Of a stretch of 64,000 nucleotides of DNA, positions 1-12,858 are shown one piece after another. Origin of the DNA: Leptasterias polaris (taxonomy: Eukaryota; Echinodermata; Asteroidea; Forcipulatida; Asteriidae); NCBI GenBank assembly GCA_037783415.1, contig JAZGTN010000096.1, positions 1,488,001-1,552,000 on the forward strand, written 5' to 3'. The position numbers were made by a program, and so were the translations under genes. Each line of letters begins with the position of its first letter. The first letter of the stretch is position 1. A model generated the notes under the pieces. That model made no database searches, was not told where the DNA came from, and saw nothing but the letters and a program-made list of their open reading frames with translations.

Positions 1-853
1 GAATAGCCTTTTTATACTCGACTCTCTCAATAAACGAAATCCAATTAAGTCTAGTAAACATATCGGCTGAGGGAGTTAAGAAGCACACTTAAGGATTATC
101 CGCGCGGCTCTTTAAGACATTTGTTGAGAATATTGTTGTGAGACATGTACCGTCCTCCCCATACAGTAATACAATAGTCTAACGAAGGCAAGACTAAGCT
201 AACAAACAGAGAGTGCAAGCTGCTTTGTGGAACACAGTCGCGGATTCTATGTAGCATACTTAGTTTAGAGGAAACAGTTTTCTTTACGTATTCAACGTGG
301 GGTCCCCATCTTAAAGTGTCATCAATAATAACACCTAAACATTTACAAGAGTTCACCTTCAAGATCGGGTTACCAGCGATACTGACATCAAGGTCAGTAC
401 TGCAAACGTTTTGCTTAGTTCCAATAAGCATGGCTTTTGTTTTGTTGGCGTTTATTGTTAGTTTGTTTCTGGTACACCAGTCGTAATTCGACCTAGGGCT
501 ATATTCAAGTTGTTTTCTATCTCATTAATATTGGTGGAACTACATGTTAATGTCGAGTCATCGGCATACATAAACAAATTACACGTTTGAGGGATACACA
601 GTGGTAGGTCACTAGTGTAAATAATGAATAACAGTGGACCCAAAATTGATCCCTGTGGTACGCCGGTGTTTAGTGGTAGGGCCGTAGATACTTTTCCTTC
701 AATATTCACAGACTGGCTACGTTTGGTTTGATACGACTTAAACCAGTTGATTACAGAGGTTGATATATTTACCCTGTCAAGTTTATCAAGCAGAATTGCA
801 TGATTAACAGAATCGAATGCTTTACTTAAATCTATAAAAACAGTGCCTGTCAT
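1..853 (-). pseudogene. Non-LTR retrotransposon reverse transcriptase fragment
   Basis: Two adjacent minus-strand frames form the RT fingers/palm and the region after it. The upstream frame (853 to 458) starts inside the RT with IDLSKAFDSV (first catalytic Asp), then GVPQGSILGPLLF and the FMYADDS catalytic box. The downstream frame (431 to 96) carries the post-RT segment (CLGVIIDDTLRWGPHV, LPSLDYCITVWG). A one-base indel near 480 separates them: reading through in the second frame gives NYDWCTRNKLTINANKTKAM, the usual link. The endonuclease and N-terminal RT are missing because the minisatellite begins at about 855. The last ~95 bases of the window are not recognised and may be LINE tail or flank. 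The family (CR1/Jockey-like) is a guess; that it is a dead LINE is secure. Confidence 0.85.
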
Positions 854-854
854 T

Positions 855-3800
855 TCCTATGACTTAACCTCTTAACCCCCCACGATCCTATGACACGCCT
901 TTTACTCCCCATGATCCTATGACTTTACCTGTTAACCCCCCCCCCCCCATGATCCTATGACTTAACCTCTTAACCCCCCACGATCCTATGACACGCCTCT
1001 TACTCCCCATGATCCTATGACTTAACCTCTTAACCCCCCCCCCCCCCCCAGATCCTATGACACGCCTCTTACTCCCCATGATCCTATGACTTAACCTCTT
1101 AACCCCCCCCCCACGATCCTATGACTTAACCTCTTAACCCCCCACGATCCTATGACTTAACCTCTTAACCCCCCACGATCCTATGACACGCCTCTTACTC
1201 CCCATGATCCTATGACTTAACCTCTTAACCCCCCCCCCCCACGATCCTATGACTTAACCTCTTAACCCACCATGATCCTATGACTTAACCTCTTAACCCC
1301 CCACGATCCTATGACACGCCTTTTACTCCCCATGATCCTATGACTTAACCTCTTAACCCCCCCGCCCACGATCCTATGACACGCCTCTTACTCCCCATGA
1401 TCCTATGACTTAACTTCTTAACCCCCCACGATCCTATGACACGCCTTTTACTCCCCATGATCCTATGACTTTACCTCTTAACCCCCCCCCCCCAATGATC
1501 CTATGACTTAACCTCTTAACCCCCCACGATCCTATGACACGCCTCTTACTCCCCATGATCCTATGACTTAACCTCTTAACCCACCACGATCCTATGACAC
1601 GCCTTTTACTCCCCATGATCCTATGACTTAACCTCTTAACCCACCACGATCCTATGACACGCCTCTTACTCCCCATGATCCTATGACTTAACCTCTTAAC
1701 CCACCACGATCCTATGACACGCCTTTTACTCCCCATGATCCTATGACTTAACCTCTTAACCCCCCACGATCCTATGACACGCCTTTTACTCCCCATGATC
1801 CTATGACTTAACCTCTTAACCCCCCCGCCCACGATCCTATGACACGCCTCTTACTCCCCATGATCCTATGACTTAACCTCTTAACCCCCACGATCCTATG
1901 ACACGCCTTTTACTCCCCATGATCCTATGACTTTACCTCTTAACCCCCCCAATGATCCTATGACTTAACCTCTTAACCCCCCACGATCCTATGACACGCC
2001 TCTTACTCCCCATGATCCTATGACTTAACCTCTTAACCCACCACGATCCTATGACACGCCTTTTACTCCCCATGATCCTATGACTTAACCTCTTAACCCA
2101 CCACGATCCTATGACACGCCTTTTACTCCCCATGATCCTATGACTTTACCTCTTAACCCCCCCCCCCATGATCCTATGACTTAACCTCTTAACCCCCACG
2201 ATCCTATGACACGCCTTTTACTCCCCATGATCCTATGACTTAACCTCTTAACCCCCCACGATCCTATGACACGCCTCTTACTCCCCATGATCCTATGACT
2301 TAACCTCTTAACCCCCCATGATCCCTATGACTTAACCTCTTAACCCCCACGATCCTATGACACGCCTTTTACTCCCCATGATCCTTTGACTCAACCTCTT
2401 AACCCCCCCCCCATGATCCTATGACACGCCTCTTACTCCCCATGATCCTATGACTTAACCTCTTAACCCCCCCCCCCACGATCCTATGACACGCCTCTTA
2501 CTCCCCATGATCCTATGACTCAACCTCTTAACCCCCCCCCCATGATCCTATGACACGCCTCTTACTCCCCATGATCCTATGACTTAACCTCTTAACCCCC
2601 CCCCCACGATCCTATGACACGCTTCTTACTCCCCATGATCCTATGACTTAACCTCTTAACCCCCCCACGATCCTATGACACGCCTCTTACTCCCCATGAT
2701 CCTATGACTCAACCTCTTAACCCCCCCCCCCATGATCCTATGACACGCCTCTTACTCCCCATGATCCTATGACTTAACCTCTTAACCCCCCCCCCCCCCC
2801 ACGATCCTATGACACGCTTCTTACTCCCCATGATCCTATGACTTAACCTCTTAACCCCCCCACGATCCTATGACACGCCTCTTACTCCCCATGATCCTAT
2901 GACTTAACCTCTTAACCCCCCCCCCCACGATCCTATGACACGCCTCTTACTCCCCATGATCCTATGACTCAACCTCTTAACCCCCATGATCCTATGACAC
3001 GCCTCTTACTCCCCATGATCCTATGACTTAACCTCTTAACCCCCCCACCACGATCCTATGACACGCCTCTTACTCCCCATGATCCTATGACTTAACCTCT
3101 TAACCCCCCCCCCCACGATCCTATGACACGCCTCTTACTCCCCATGATCCTATGACTTAACCTCTTAACCCCCCACGATCCTATGACACGCCTCTTACTC
3201 CCCATGATCCTATGACTTAACCTCTTAACCCCCACCCCACGATCCTATGACACGCCTCTTACTCCCCATGATCCTATGACTTAACCTCTTAACCCCCCCC
3301 CCCCACGATCCTATGACACGCCTCTTACTCCCCATGATCCTATGACTTAACCTCTTAACCCCCCACGATCCTATGACACGCCTCTTACTCCCCATGATCC
3401 TATGACTCAACCTCTTAACCCCCCCCCCACGATCCTATGACACGCCTCTTACTCCCCATGATCCTATGACTTAACCTCTTAACCCCCCCCCAACGATCCT
3501 ATGACACGCCTCTTACTCCCCATGATCCTATGACTTAACCTCTTAACCCCCCCCCCCCACGATCCTATGACACGCCTCTTACTCCCCATGATCCTATGAC
3601 TTAACCTCTTAACCCCCACCCCACGATCCTATGACACGCCTCTTACTCCCCATGATCCTATGACTTAACCTCTTAACCCCCCCCACGATCCTATGACACG
3701 CCTCTTACTCCCCATGATCCTATGACTTAACCTCTTAACCCCCCACGATCCTATGACACGCCTCTTACTCCCCATGATCCTATGACTTAACCACTTAACC

Positions 3801-4020
3801 CCCCCCCCCACGTCCTATGACACGCCTCTTACTCCCCATGATCCTATGACTTAACCTCTTAACCCCCCCCCCCCCGATAATCCTATGACCTGTCCTCTTA
3901 CCCCCCCCCCCCCCCACCCCCTGGAACCTACGACCTTTCCTCTTTACTCCCCTGGTTCCTATGATATGTCCTCTTACCCCCCCCCCCCCCCCCCCAATCC
4001 TATGACCTGTCCTCTTAAAA
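855..4020. repeat. C-rich minisatellite with a 60-bp dimeric unit
   Basis: About 3.2 kb of alternating monomers. Type A reads TCCTATGACTTAACCTCTTA followed by a C run of 5 to about 20; type B reads TCCTATGACACGCCTCTTAC followed by TCCCCATGA. One A+B dimer is about 60 bp when the C run is six, so some stretches are open on the minus strand (repeat peptide VKRLSHRIMGSKRRVIGSWG). I regard those frames as fortuitous. B is nearly invariant apart from CCTCTT/CCTTTT, while A differs mainly in C-run length. The last 150 bp (3870-4020) are more diverged, with TATGACCTGTCCTCTTA. The G-rich minus strand could form quadruplexes. Confidence 0.95.
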
Positions 4021-4149
4021 TCCGCAAAATAAAGAACGTGTGGTACAGATAATTAAGTGGCGGCCGCCATATAAATGGTACAACAAAATATTCTCGTGCT
4101 CATGAAAAAAATATTTCACTTCTTATCTCCTGGCACTATCCGGCTTCCG
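4021..4149 (+). mobile_element. Right end of a MITE (same family as 60190-60992)
   Basis: The sequence after the minisatellite (AATCCGCAAAATAAAGAACG, then GTGGCGGCCGCC, ATAAATGGTAC, CTCATGAAAAAAATATTTCA, ending CACTATCCGGCTTCCG followed by TA) matches the right end of the element at 60190-60992 almost base for base. No matching left end is found beside the LINE fragment at 853, so the left part was lost or rearranged when the minisatellite expanded. Confidence 0.8.
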
Positions 4150-6045
4150 TATGTAAGCGTGTTTTGTTTTCATGAGTAGCATTAGGCTACTTTGTCAAAA
4201 AAAAAAAAAAAAAACAGGATCGCCTGAAACTATTCTTATTTATCACTCTGCCAAATCCAATTGAAATTATGAAGTTCTGGTAAATAATTATGTCAAAGCT
4301 TTTTAAGTCACCATCATGTAACGAAGCACTGTATTATGCTAATTATTTATGATGTAGGCCTGTTTAACATTTTAAAATTTCAATAAAATTCAACTTGATA
4401 TTTTAAAAAATAACAAAACAGTTCTTGGAAATTTGAGTGAATGATGTGTTTTCTGACCATTGATTGTTTGTTTATTTGTTTGTGGGGTTGCTTGCGTGTT
4501 GGGTTGTTTGTTCGTTTGTTTGTTTTTGCCTTAATGAGAAAAAGCCTTATCGATAATGTACAAATATTTAAGAAAATCTGTGGAAATGTTTGAAATTACC
4601 GCGGAACCCAATGTCGATAATTGCCGCTATTTTAGTATCTTACCTCACTATCATCAGCTACATCCTTACTATCCAGCACTTCTCTCACATCATGACCATC
4701 CATTATTGTCTTGTTTACATTTTTCTCAGATAAGCAAAATGAGGTATGCTTGGAGTCGTCAAAATTCCGTCGGGTACTCAATAGTCTATGAATCTGTTTC
4801 ATTGTGGTCAGTTTGTACTGTTGTGAGCCCCAATCCCCAAATGGATGTGAGTATATACACGGACTTACCCGCACAACTGATTCTTGCTGGTTGGAAATTA
4901 CCCGCAGAGCACTTAGCACTAAATTGGAAAGTGCAATATTTACAAAGAGCAATAAATCATCACACGCAGAGGAAGGACACCACGTCAAACTTTGTTTGCT
5001 TTTAATTAAAAATGACGGTCATAATCTTGGCATAATGAACTTGAAGCATCAAACATGTTGCAGCAAAAAGACAGATTCGAGTACTTAATTAAACACACGC
5101 ATAGGCCTATCGTCCTTAAACAAAACGAGTGAAGAACGAGACCCGTTGTTGTCTTTCCTGATTTTATTTATAAGAGGTCATAAAATATATTATGCATATT
5201 TAGTAGTGCATAAGGTCTAACCAGTTAATTCCACCATTGGATTATGGGCCTCTCGACCAATCAGAACAATGAATTTCGGGTCACGTGGTACATAATTCTG
5301 CATAAAATGAATAAAGCTTGGAGCAAAGCTTCCAGCTCAATCATTTTTCTAATAAAAGGGTGCGTCTGCAAATTGTGAGATGTTTAACTGACATTTTAAT
5401 AATAATAATCGAATTACAGTAACGTTGTAAAATTATCTAAGCAATACACAGACAACTTTGAGCTATGTTTAAGGTAACATTGAGTAATAAATAGGACCTG
5501 CTCACTTTAGTGATATGGATAACCTGTACCTTCGTGATTAGTGAATGCCACTCGGTTCGACCATACATGTTGTTACGGTGCCATCCTACGTAAAATGATA
5601 GGGTCTAGTGCCCAACCAATAGTGTAGTTATAATAGGCCTATATCGTCCCCCTCCCCCCACTCAGGGCGACAGACTAAGCACACTTCGGCAATTACAACA
5701 CAACGGGGTTGTTGAGACGAAGTTGTGACGATTAAAGGGACACACCAGTTAACTGTTTCCGTAATTTAGTCAAGTAGAATCAAAGACAATTATTTCTAGA
5801 GGGTTTTTATATTTGTTTATACAAAAATATCACGTAATAACGAGAAATGACTGAAAAAACACAAAAGTGGTCAAAGGTCAGCGTATACGCTTTACCAGCC
5901 GTTGCAAATTTACGGGATACATGCTGCGCCTTGTTGCAAGTAGACTGGTGCTCTGTTTATGTAAATGTTTTACTACGGCAAGGCATGAGGATCCAGTCTA
6001 CGTTATTCATCTGAAAGTGTGTATAAACAACGGACACGGAAACCA
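4150..6045. other. Unassigned sequence, no supported gene
   Basis: Mostly AT-rich sequence, with a GTTT-rich simple tract near 4460-4530. Frames of 149 aa (4556-5005, plus) and 118 aa (4632-4988, minus) overlap on opposite strands. Neither shows a recognisable domain or codon signal, so neither is called. A stretch at about 5735-5800 beginning TTAAAGGGACACACCAG looks like one end of a palindromic repeat common in this window. Confidence 0.4.
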
Positions 6046-6173
6046 GTCAACTCGCCCCCAGCAAAGTCGCCAATTACAAAGTCGCCAATTACAAGGTCGC
6101 CCCTCACATACAAACTCGTCCCCTCTCAAAGTCGCCCCTCGCAAGGGAATTTAACGAATTGGTGTGAGTGGAC

Positions 6174-6670
6174 TTCAGGGAAACGAAAGCTATCTTGAGG
6201 GATTAAAGATGAATTTTAGGGAACAAAATCTCATTGCGAGGGAATATTTAGGGAACGAAAGCATATTTCGGATGAACGAAAGTATGTTTCGGGCAAACAA
6301 CTCAAAGTCGTATTTCAAGGAAACAAAAGCTCGTTTTTAGTGAACAAAATCTCCTTTCGGGGGAAAGAACGCTTATTTTTAGGGACTGAAAGCATATTTC
6401 AAGCAAACGAAAGTATATTTTGTGCGAACAAAATCATATTTTGAGGAAACGACTGCGTATCTTCAGGGAATGAAAGCGTATTTCTGGAGAAAAAAAACGT
6501 GTTTCAGGGGAAAGAAAGCATGTTCGAGGGAACGAAAACATATTTTCCAGGGAAAATCTTTTTCATTACCTAGAAAAACACACTTTGTTCACAAAATTAA
6601 AAATATTATTTTATGTGACAAAATTATATTTTGATTGAATTAAATAATATTTTGAGGAAACGAAATGATT
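6174..6670 (+). repeat. Degenerate tandem array, ~28-30 bp 'gaggaaacgaaa' units
   Basis: Roughly 16 diverged units of the form GGGAACGAAAGCATATTTC / GAGGAAACGAAATGATTTT follow one another. A small plus-strand frame of 70 aa (6422-6634) is only a translation of the array. The same unit makes an inverted, head-to-head array at 48835-49100. Confidence 0.75.
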
Positions 6671-7379
6671 TTGTTGGAATTTCGTGTGTCGAGAGATGGA
6701 AAAAGAAATTTCGAGTGAGGTATTTTTTCCACCTTTTAATTTTTAATTTCTTTTTCACCTGTCCCTTCAGGGGCTCCGTTTGTTTTATGTTTTTGTTTTT
6801 TGGGGGGGCTCATTTTTTGTAATTTGTCACACAAATTGTTTAACCTAATAGCACTGTCAATATAAGAGTGGTATTCCTTTGTATTGACATAAATTTTAAA
6901 TTACCAAGAAATTCGGTACAAGCTGTAGGAATGAACGTACACAGAGCATTGAAACGTCGCGATTATGAAACAGCGGATTCGATCAGCGAAGTTTACCGAC
7001 TAACAAACCCGCAATGACAACAATGTAGTTGGTGGTCTGGTTCCCTACCCCTCCCACATGTTCATGAGCTTCTATGTACAACTATCTTTTGGCTAGGGGG
7101 TTTCCGTCGCGCTGAGCCCCGCCGAGACACTGCCCGCAAGCTACACGATTGCCCCTGTGTTACGCGTAGCCCCACGCTGTGCACTCCCGTTGATCGGACT
7201 CTCGGTGAAATAAAATCTTACGTTCGATTTTTTTAAATTATTTACAAGTGGTACCTTAATTTGAATACATATTTTATTTTGTCAAATACTCATGAACATG
7301 AACCATTTGCGAATCTTTCCAACTGAAAATGTACAACTATTATCGGGTGTGTGAGGGCAGCATTCAACGAATTGTCTTC

Positions 7380-7600
7380 AAAAAAGACTTCTCGTCTCAG
7401 TGAGACGAAAAGTCTTTTCGTGATATTGTTTTACTAATTTCTCAAAAACTACAGCACCTCAGCCACTAATATTTTAAGGGAAGCTTTCGACTATCAATAT
7501 CTTTAAACCATGTAAGTTTAGTGTGAATCTGTGAGCTTTTTTGTTTTGTATCTTACCAGAAGTATAGAGCTCCTTTAAGGGACACACCGGCTTCGTTGGG
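7380..7600. repeat. Hairpin and half of a palindromic repeat
   Basis: At 7380-7420 there is a near-perfect hairpin (AAAAGACTTCTCGTCTCA pairing with TGAGACGAAAAGTCTTTT). Such hairpins usually mark the centre of palindromic MITEs. Only the right arm (7420-7590, ending CCTTTAAGGGACACACC) is obvious here. Confidence 0.4.
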
Positions 7601-8432
7601 CTATTTTGGCTACAAAATAGACTAAAACATTACTCCAAAGGTCTTCCAGGAATGTAGAAGAACGGTTCCTAAAAGAAACCATCAATTTTTGCAGTTTTTT
7701 AGCATTTTTCAAAAAACGAAGGTCACATGGGTTATCCGAACCACTTTTTTGGTTCAGATAACCCTCGTGATCTTCGGAGTTAGTTTTACTTCCAGCCGTA
7801 TAAAAATTCATTACTGTACCGAATTCAACTCTGTTAAAATCAGAGTTTGAAAGGATGCAATTTCAAATTCTTGTTTGTGAAAAACTAACAATCATGAAGT
7901 TAATGTGCATTCAACAAGAAGTACCATGTATGATGTGTACGTGTTAATTTTAGACATGTTGTACATAATGTATACTCTAGATTCATTACTTCAACTATTT
8001 TTATTTATTTTGTGCATCTTCTGTAGTTCTGTTATTTCTGGAGTTGCACCATTTGAATCACCAACAGAAAAGTGGTAGGTGCAAATATTTTTATTTCTGT
8101 TAATTTCAGCTCTATAATTTAAATGTAAACTAGTTAACTGGTAAGTTGAACTCGTTTCTCGTTTCATGAATTTGGCCAATATTCATGTCAGAACATACAA
8201 CGCAATTGAAAAAAGGGATGTATACTATGCCAAGCCAATGAGGAGGCAGAGATAGCAATTATGTGAAAAGGGCACCACGGCATTTTTGTCTGAATTAGGG
8301 GGCATCATGGCAAAAACAAAATTTAACAAGACAGGTGAAAAAACTAAGGCCCCAAAAACGTTGTACACAAAAACAATGCGTCTTAATAGGGGGGCGACTT
8401 TGTAGTGGGCAACTTTGGAGTGGCGAGTTGAC

Positions 8433-9605
8433 AGTAAGTAACAACACTGTAGCCAATACGTTTGTTGTAAACACAATCCTTTGGCTGCTTTTTATTCGTT
8501 TTGTCTTGGTGTGATCATGCTGAATTTTGTCATTACAACAAGAGACAAAAACTTTTTTTTTAGTCCAGAGATAGTAAAACATTTCCTTTATCAGAAATGC
8601 ATGAAATACAAGTTGCTTTTATGTACACCATGTATGATGATCATACGCAAAGTGATTTAGCCTTTTTTTCTTCTTTCTTATTATTTTAGGTATGATAGTA
8701 TTGTGCAATACAAGTCTTTTATTCGAATTGCACTTTGTTTTATTGCATTTATAGTACATTTTGGTCTTGACTTGTCCCAACTGGGTCGCTGTAATCAATT
8801 TTATTAAAAATTGTGATATCTGTGCAGATGCAAAAATTCAGTCTTTAACTTGACCATTTACGTTCAGGTTAAGACATTTCTGTGCACAGTAACCCTGGTT
8901 ATTTCAATAACCTTATCTTATTTTGAGTCCATTTTTGGTAATTATGTTACCTAACCTGGTACTTTTTTTAAAACTCAAATTTCAGGCCTCTCTGTGACTG
9001 ACCTACCTTTGTATCACGTTAAAGTTTTGGAGGATTCTGTCCTTGCAGCGGGAGAACTTGACCAGTGACTGGTGTCTTCCTGATATTGTAACCCGGCCAG
9101 ATTTCTGTGGGTTGGTGCAATGGTGTCCCGTTCAAGAATGCTGCAACCAGAGATATCTGTCACTTCGCTAAACGTGGATGGATTTTGCGTTCTTGTGTAA
9201 ATACCGCGAAAGTTTTTTTGTTTTTTGCTGTTTTACCAGCATAACTTTCACATGTGATTTTATAGTATCTTTCTGTATAATTTTGTCTATAAATAAGCCT
9301 TTACATAGAAAAAATAAATAAAATCTAAGACCCTACCTTTTCGGTCATTTATTATTTATGTTGTAACAAAGTACTGCTAGGTAATTGCCTAATTGTTTGT
9401 TTATTAGGTATTATAGAGGATTGGTACAGCCAACAAAAAATAGTTGCAGACAATATTGATTTTTTGTGTGATCAACCGTATACTTGAAAAAACAAATCTG
9501 TGATCATTTTTGCTCAATCCGTTGTGTGAGTCAGGAGAAAATAGTGAAAAAGTATGCTCAGTTGTCAGCACGTAAATACATTGTCGTTATTTTGGGTTCT
9601 AACAA
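8433..9605. other. Unassigned sequence
   Basis: AT-rich sequence with no reading frame worth calling. A short stretch near 9240 (CTTTCACATGTGATTTTA... CCTACCTTTT) resembles 63335-63435, suggesting another dispersed repeat. Confidence 0.3.
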
Positions 9606-9933
9606 CCGAAATCAGTAATAGTGCATTTGTTTTAAGAGTTTCAGATACAGTTTTCTTGATTATGAATTCATATTTCACAGAAACAAAAAGTTCCAGTGTG
9701 AACTTCATAAGGTTTTCAATTCTGAATAATGACTTTAAGATAAAGAAAAAGCAATGTTCATTGTGGATTTAAGATAAAGAAAAAGCCATGTTCATTGCTT
9801 TCTGTGGCTTCCGTTTAGTATCAATAGTAAACTTATTTTAAGCAATACTCACGACCAAGTGTACCAAACGCTGTATTGCAAATGGATCCACTCCAGAGAT
9901 AAGAGGGAACAAACATACAACAAATATTTCAAC
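9606..9933 (+). repeat. 5' copy of 328-bp duplication flanking the LINE
   Basis: It begins CCGAAATCAGTAATAG and ends CAAATATTTCAAC. It matches 12893-13220 at every base I compared except one (GAATTC here, GAGTTC there). The LINE starts at the next base. Best read as an exceptionally long target-site duplication. Confidence 0.9.
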
Positions 9934-12858
9934 ATCTAAAGCCCTTAATGTATGTTTCGCCAACGTTCGAGGAGTTAGGGGTAATTTTACTGCAATTCAG
10001 TCGTTTTTGCATGCAAACTCTCCTGACATCCTTGCTCTTTGTGAGTCCCGACTTAATGATGAGGTGATGTCTACCTCACTAGCTGTGCCTGGCTATGTTA
10101 TTCATAGACTCGATGCTCCACCCTGCCATGGTCTTTGTATTTTTGTCAAGGCATCTCTTCCCCTCAGCCGTGAAATCGCTCTTGAGGATGTGACCCATGA
10201 ATATGTATGTCTCCGGCTTGCACTTATTCATTCCACCATGTACCTCTACTTCTTGTACCGATCTCCATCATCTCAGCACTGCGCCATATTTGATGCAATT
10301 TCCAGCAGCATCGACTCCGCGCTGTCTCATCATCCTACTGCTGAAGTTATGGTCTTTGGTGATTTTAATGTTCACCACAAGGAGTGGCTAGTTCATTCTC
10401 ACAGCACAAATGCCTCTGGTGTAAGCGCTTACAACTTTGCTGTATCTCATGACCTTACCCAGATCATTTCAGCTCCCACCCGTATCCCAGATCGTGCTTC
10501 TGGTAACAGATATCTCCTTGATTTGTTTCTCTGCTCAAATCCTAACAGTTGCAGGCCAACAATTCTTTCTCCCCTAGGCACGTCTGATCATGTTAACATT
10601 GAAGTTCAGATAAGTTGCTCCTCAACACCGACCAGTTCTCATCCATACCACCGAACTGTCTTCCAGTATGGTAAGGCTGACTGGGACGGGTTACGATCTT
10701 TCCTAGGCGATGTCCCTTGGAACTCCGTTTTCTGCCTGAGTCCTTCTGAGGCAGCGACAGAAGTCACTGATTGGATTCAGATTGGTATGGATCTGTTTGT
10801 CCCCTCTCGAACCTATCAAGTCAAACCTCATTCCAATCCTTGGTTTACCCCCACTTGTGCTGCTGCTATTGCACATCGGAATCATTATTTTCACCAATTT
10901 CATCGTGTTGGCTCTACTGAGGCTCGACATAAATTTCGTCTTGCTAGCAACCACTGCAAAAAAGTGCTGGAGAGCGCTAAGTGCCAGTATGCCGAGTCTC
11001 TCCGTGATAGTATAACTACTCAACGTCTTGGTAGCAAGGATTTCTGGAGAATTGCTAACCGTGTCCTCAACAGAAGCAAATCTACAATTCCAGTCCTGTT
11101 TAATGGCCCCGAAGTACTTACTTCTCCGTCGGATAAAGCCAATCTCTTTGCTGAAAGATTTGCTGCCAACTCCACTCTTGATGACTCGGGCCACAATCTG
11201 CCAGATTTTCCTCTCCGGACTGATAGCATCATCTCCTCTGTCATTATCACACCTAAGATGGTAGCTAAGGTTATCAAACATCTTGACACGTCTAAAGCCA
11301 CTGGACCTGACAGTATCCCTGTTCTTGTCCTGAAAATGTGTTCACCGGAATTGTCCTCAGTTCTGTCTAAACTGTATAACCTTTGCCTCTCAAATTCAAC
11401 ATTTCCTTCTGATTGGAAAGCAGCCTCCGTTGTCCCAGTTTTCAAAGGCTCTGGTGAAAAGTCTGACCCCTCTAACTATCGACCTATTAGCCTCCTTCCA
11501 ATCATCAGCAAGGTGTTTGAATGTCTCATTAACCAGCATCTCATGGATTACCTTGAAACTAACACACTACTAGCCGACGTCCAATATGGATTCCGGCACT
11601 CTCGATCTACTGGCGACTTTTTGTCTTTGGTCACTGAGCACCTGAACAGGATATTAGATCTCTGTGGTGAGGCAAGGCTTGTTGCTCTTGATATTTCTAA
11701 GGCCTTTGATCGAGTCTGGCACAAGGGTCTCATCCATAAGCTCAAGTCCTATGGCATCTGTGGTCAACTTCTCAATCTAATCTCAGATTTTCTTAGCGAT
11801 CGAAAATTCACTGTTGTTCACGAGGGTCAGTCCTCGTCCGTCCACAGCGTCAACGCAGGTGTCCCGCAAGGCTCTGTATTGGGACCAACTCTGTTCCTGC
11901 TTTATATTAATGATCTGCCTGATTCTATTTCATCTCAGATTGCCATCTACGCTGATGACACAACCCTGTATACAACGTACCCTGGTCCCCGGTTTTCCAC
12001 TCGTCAAGCCCAAGCTAGTAATGATCTCAACCATGATCTTACAAATGTCAATAATTGGGGGATCAAATGGCTTGTCACCTTTAACGAAAGGAAAACTCAC
12101 CTGTTATCTGTGTCAAGATCTACATCTAAATCATCTGTTCGTTCTACCTTGTTTATGAATTCTACATCTCTTCAGGAAGTTAGTGACATCAGGTTACTTG
12201 GTCTCGACATCACCAATAAACTCTCCTGGGTCAAGTACATTGGTGATGTTGCAAAAAGGGCCTCTCAACGCGTAGGTTGTCTATACCGTGCGCGGAAATG
12301 CCTTCCCCCCTCTGCCATTCTTTACTTATACAAGACGACTATCCGCCCTGTTATGGAGTACTGTTGTCACATCTGGTCCGGTGCTCCAGCCTGTCACCTT
12401 TCTCTGCTGGACAGAATACAGCGTCGAGTTGTTAACCTGGTGGGCAAAGAATTGTCATCTTCCTTGGAACCCCTCTCGCATCGTCGAAATGTATCTTCAT
12501 TGAGCCTGTTTTACAGATACTATCACGGCGTGTGTTCCAATGGTCTTTCGTTGGTCGTCCCTGTTGACCGTCCCGCACAACGAACCACCACTCGCACCTC
12601 TGTCAAATCCCATCCTCATACAGTCGTGACTCCCAAAAGCAGGACCAAGATGTACGCTACGAGTTTCTTTCCACGTACTGCCTCACTCTGGAACTCCTTG
12701 CCTGCATCCTGTTTCCCTGCTGTCTATAATTTGTCTCAGTTTAAGCGCAATGTGAATAGGTTTCTGTTCTCATAATTCTCTGCGCTTTCTTTTCCTTTTC
12801 TCTTCTTTTTTTAGCCCTCACCTCGAGTGGCCTTTGGGCCTTGTGTTGGGCGACTTCC

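Larger units (their letters stand above)
6046..8432. mobile_element. Putative 2.4-kb element with inverted ends
   Basis: The left end (6046-6145) reads GTCAACTCGCCCCCAGCAAA then GTCGCCAATTACAAAGTCGC. The right end (8389-8432), reverse-complemented, reads GTCAACTCGCCACTCCAAAG then TTGCCCACTACAAAGTCGCC, giving about 40 bp of imperfect inverted repeat. The left end also contains two or three short tandem 'AAAGTCGCC' units. No transposase frame lies between. A third copy of the end (minus orientation) lies alone at 53268-53350. The alternative is that these are unrelated copies of a short dispersed repeat. Confidence 0.4.

Noticed and set aside
888..3410. Minus-strand frames encoding VKRLSHRIMGSKRRVIGSWG repeats
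   Set aside because: They are translations of the minisatellite. The frame survives only where the C run keeps the unit a multiple of three, and no start, promoter or other domain is attached.
4556..5005. 149-residue plus frame, with overlapping frames on the minus strand
   Set aside because: No domain, low-quality composition, and an equally long frame on the other strand; most likely chance.
9554..9772. 72-residue frame repeated at 12841-13059
   Set aside because: Both come from the 328-bp duplication; repetition shows duplication of DNA and not two genes.
10703..11745. Minus and shifted frames of up to 192 residues within the LINE
   Set aside because: Shadows of the intact endonuclease-RT frame.
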